A stretch of DNA of 64,000 nt, from positions 7,130,001 to 7,194,000 of the forward strand of contig NZ_CP104174.1 in assembly GCF_025200925.1 (NCBI RefSeq), read 5' to 3'. Under the pieces are notes generated by a model, which had not been told where the DNA came from, did no database searches, and worked only from the letters and a program-made list of their open reading frames with translations. The DNA is from Bradyrhizobium sp. CB1015. GTDB taxonomy: Bacteria > Pseudomonadota > Alphaproteobacteria > Rhizobiales > Xanthobacteraceae. The position numbers and the translations under genes are program-made. Below, piece after piece: positions 63,235-64,000 of this stretch; position 1 is the first letter of the stretch; each line of letters opens with the position of its first letter.

Positions 63235-64000
63235 TGACGTTTCTCCAGCAACTTGCCTGCCTGAACCACCATCGTCGCCCCGCGGCGGGACACTTCCGAC
63301 CCGTCGCAGCTGATCAGCGTGTCGCCGTCAGCAGATTCCTGTTTCCTGACGGAGTATTGCTTTATCTGACCACCAGAATGAACGACGACCGCCGCAGTTC
63401 GACCGGCAATCGCATTCTGGCGGGCGATTTCCGGCGACACATCGCAGCTGGACATGGCGCCAGTGTCCGCCGTATCCCACTGCTCGACTGCGGCTCGTAC
63501 CGCGAGGGAAAGCGTTCCCAGCTGCCTTGCGACCGTGATCTTCTTCACCTGATCCGGGGCAAGCTCCAACGACACAGTCTGCGTTTGCTTGCCCGCCACC
63601 GAGCCGGCCACCGAGCTTACGGTTCGGCCGCCCTGCATGATTTCCTGATCAATCGCGATGACTCGAACGTTGCCTAGAACGGTCTCGCTCAAGGCCCGGC
63701 GCGCGGGATCCGCCTTCTCGAACACCTGGGTCAACAAAACATCGACATGATCGCCCGGTCTGATCAGCCCCGACACGCCGGACTCCTCGTCCACCTTGAT
63801 GCTGATTGCGCGGCTATCCGGTGCCAAGACGCTGGCCAGGAATCCCTTATCTCGAGGCCGCAACACGTCCTGCAAGGTGATCGGACTGCCAGCGTCGACG
63901 AACTTGCGAATCAGAGAGCCGGGAAGCCCAGCCTTCGATTCGGGTGTTTCTAGAATCGCCCCTGCAGGAAGGCGTTCAGGCGCCACCCAGCGCACGGTGA
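63231..64000 (-). CDS. cpaB: CpaB/RcpC pilus assembly protein, 5' end beyond the window
   Basis: The visible 256 codons read in without a clear start: a GTG at 63995 is inside the SAF-like domain, and the N-terminal membrane anchor normal for CpaB is missing, so the gene continues past position 64000. RWVAPERLPAGAILE begins the SAF domain, then GLIRPGDHVDVLLTQVFEK and the RcpC/CpaB domain with NVRVIAIDQEIMQGG, VSLELAPDQVKKITVAR and LGTLSLAVR. CpaB stabilises the secretin in the periplasm. The stop overlaps the cpaE start by 4 nt. Confidence 0.92.
   Translation of the reverse strand, partial: TVRWVAPERLPAGAILETPESKAGLPGSLIRKFVDAGSPITLQDVLRPRDKGFLASVLAPDSRAISIKVDEESGVSGLIRPGDHVDVLLTQVFEKADPARRALSETVLGNVRVIAIDQEIMQGGRTVSSVAGSVAGKQTQTVSLELAPDQVKKITVARQLGTLSLAVRAAVEQWDTADTGAMSSCDVSPEIARQNAIAGRTAAVVVHSGGQIKQYSVRKQESADGDTLISCDGSEVSRRGATMVVQAGKLLEKRQ

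Noticed and set aside
1..64000. tRNA, rRNA, CRISPR, insertion sequence or phage genes
   Set aside because: I looked for conserved RNA motifs, regularly spaced repeats, transposase and integrase motifs and terminal inverted repeats and found none convincing.

Overview
The window looks like the chromosome of an alphaproteobacterium, most likely Bradyrhizobium or a close relative (Rhodopseudomonas, Afipia). The reasons are high GC with strong third-position bias, rhizobial-type exopolysaccharide proteins (ExoA-, ExoP- and ExsH-like), and a Caulobacter/rhizobial-type tad/cpa pilus operon. This placement is an inference from protein style. I see no rRNA, tRNA, CRISPR array, transposase or integrase.

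Region 1 (1-51 kb) is a large surface-polysaccharide locus in many short, often divergent transcription units. It holds a polyprenyl-phosphate sugar transferase that would start chains (48.6-50.0 kb), a fused Wzz/tyrosine-kinase ExoP-like protein (42.6-45.0 kb), two Wzx-type flippases (5.1 and 31.8 kb), two Wzy/O-antigen-ligase-like proteins (37.5 and 45.9 kb), and at least ten glycosyltransferase domains of families GT2, GT4, GT25 and GT61. Sugar-nucleotide enzymes are GalE, Gmd and GDP-fucose synthase plus one further epimerase. Decorating enzymes are an acyltransferase-3, a pyruvyl transferase and an FkbM methyltransferase. There are three GH16-fold glycanases of different architecture. No outer-membrane polysaccharide exporter (Wza/ExoF) is present.

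Within region 1, a minus-strand operon (12.3-20.2 kb) runs galE, GT2, a 976-residue GT2-methyltransferase-deacetylase fusion, GT2 and an MsbA-type ABC exporter, with 4-nt ATGA overlaps after the second gene. Downstream on the same strand lies a 1745-residue RTX/GH16 protein. The fused enzyme brings together the three activity classes that NodC, NodB and NodS supply separately in Nod-factor synthesis. It is the most unusual item here. An HTTM-DCC gene pair (2.9-4.9 kb) sits beside it.

Region 2 (51-52.6 kb) holds small hypothetical genes. Region 3 (52.8-64 kb) is a tad/Flp pilus locus on the minus strand: cpaB (cut by the window edge), cpaE, cpaF/tadA, tadB, tadC, an isoprenylcysteine-methyltransferase-like gene, two tadE-like genes flanking a tadG-like gene, then a 435-bp gap, cpaC, a small lipoprotein and a TadD-like TPR lipoprotein. 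The Flp pilin, prepilin peptidase and a typical CpaD are not in the window.
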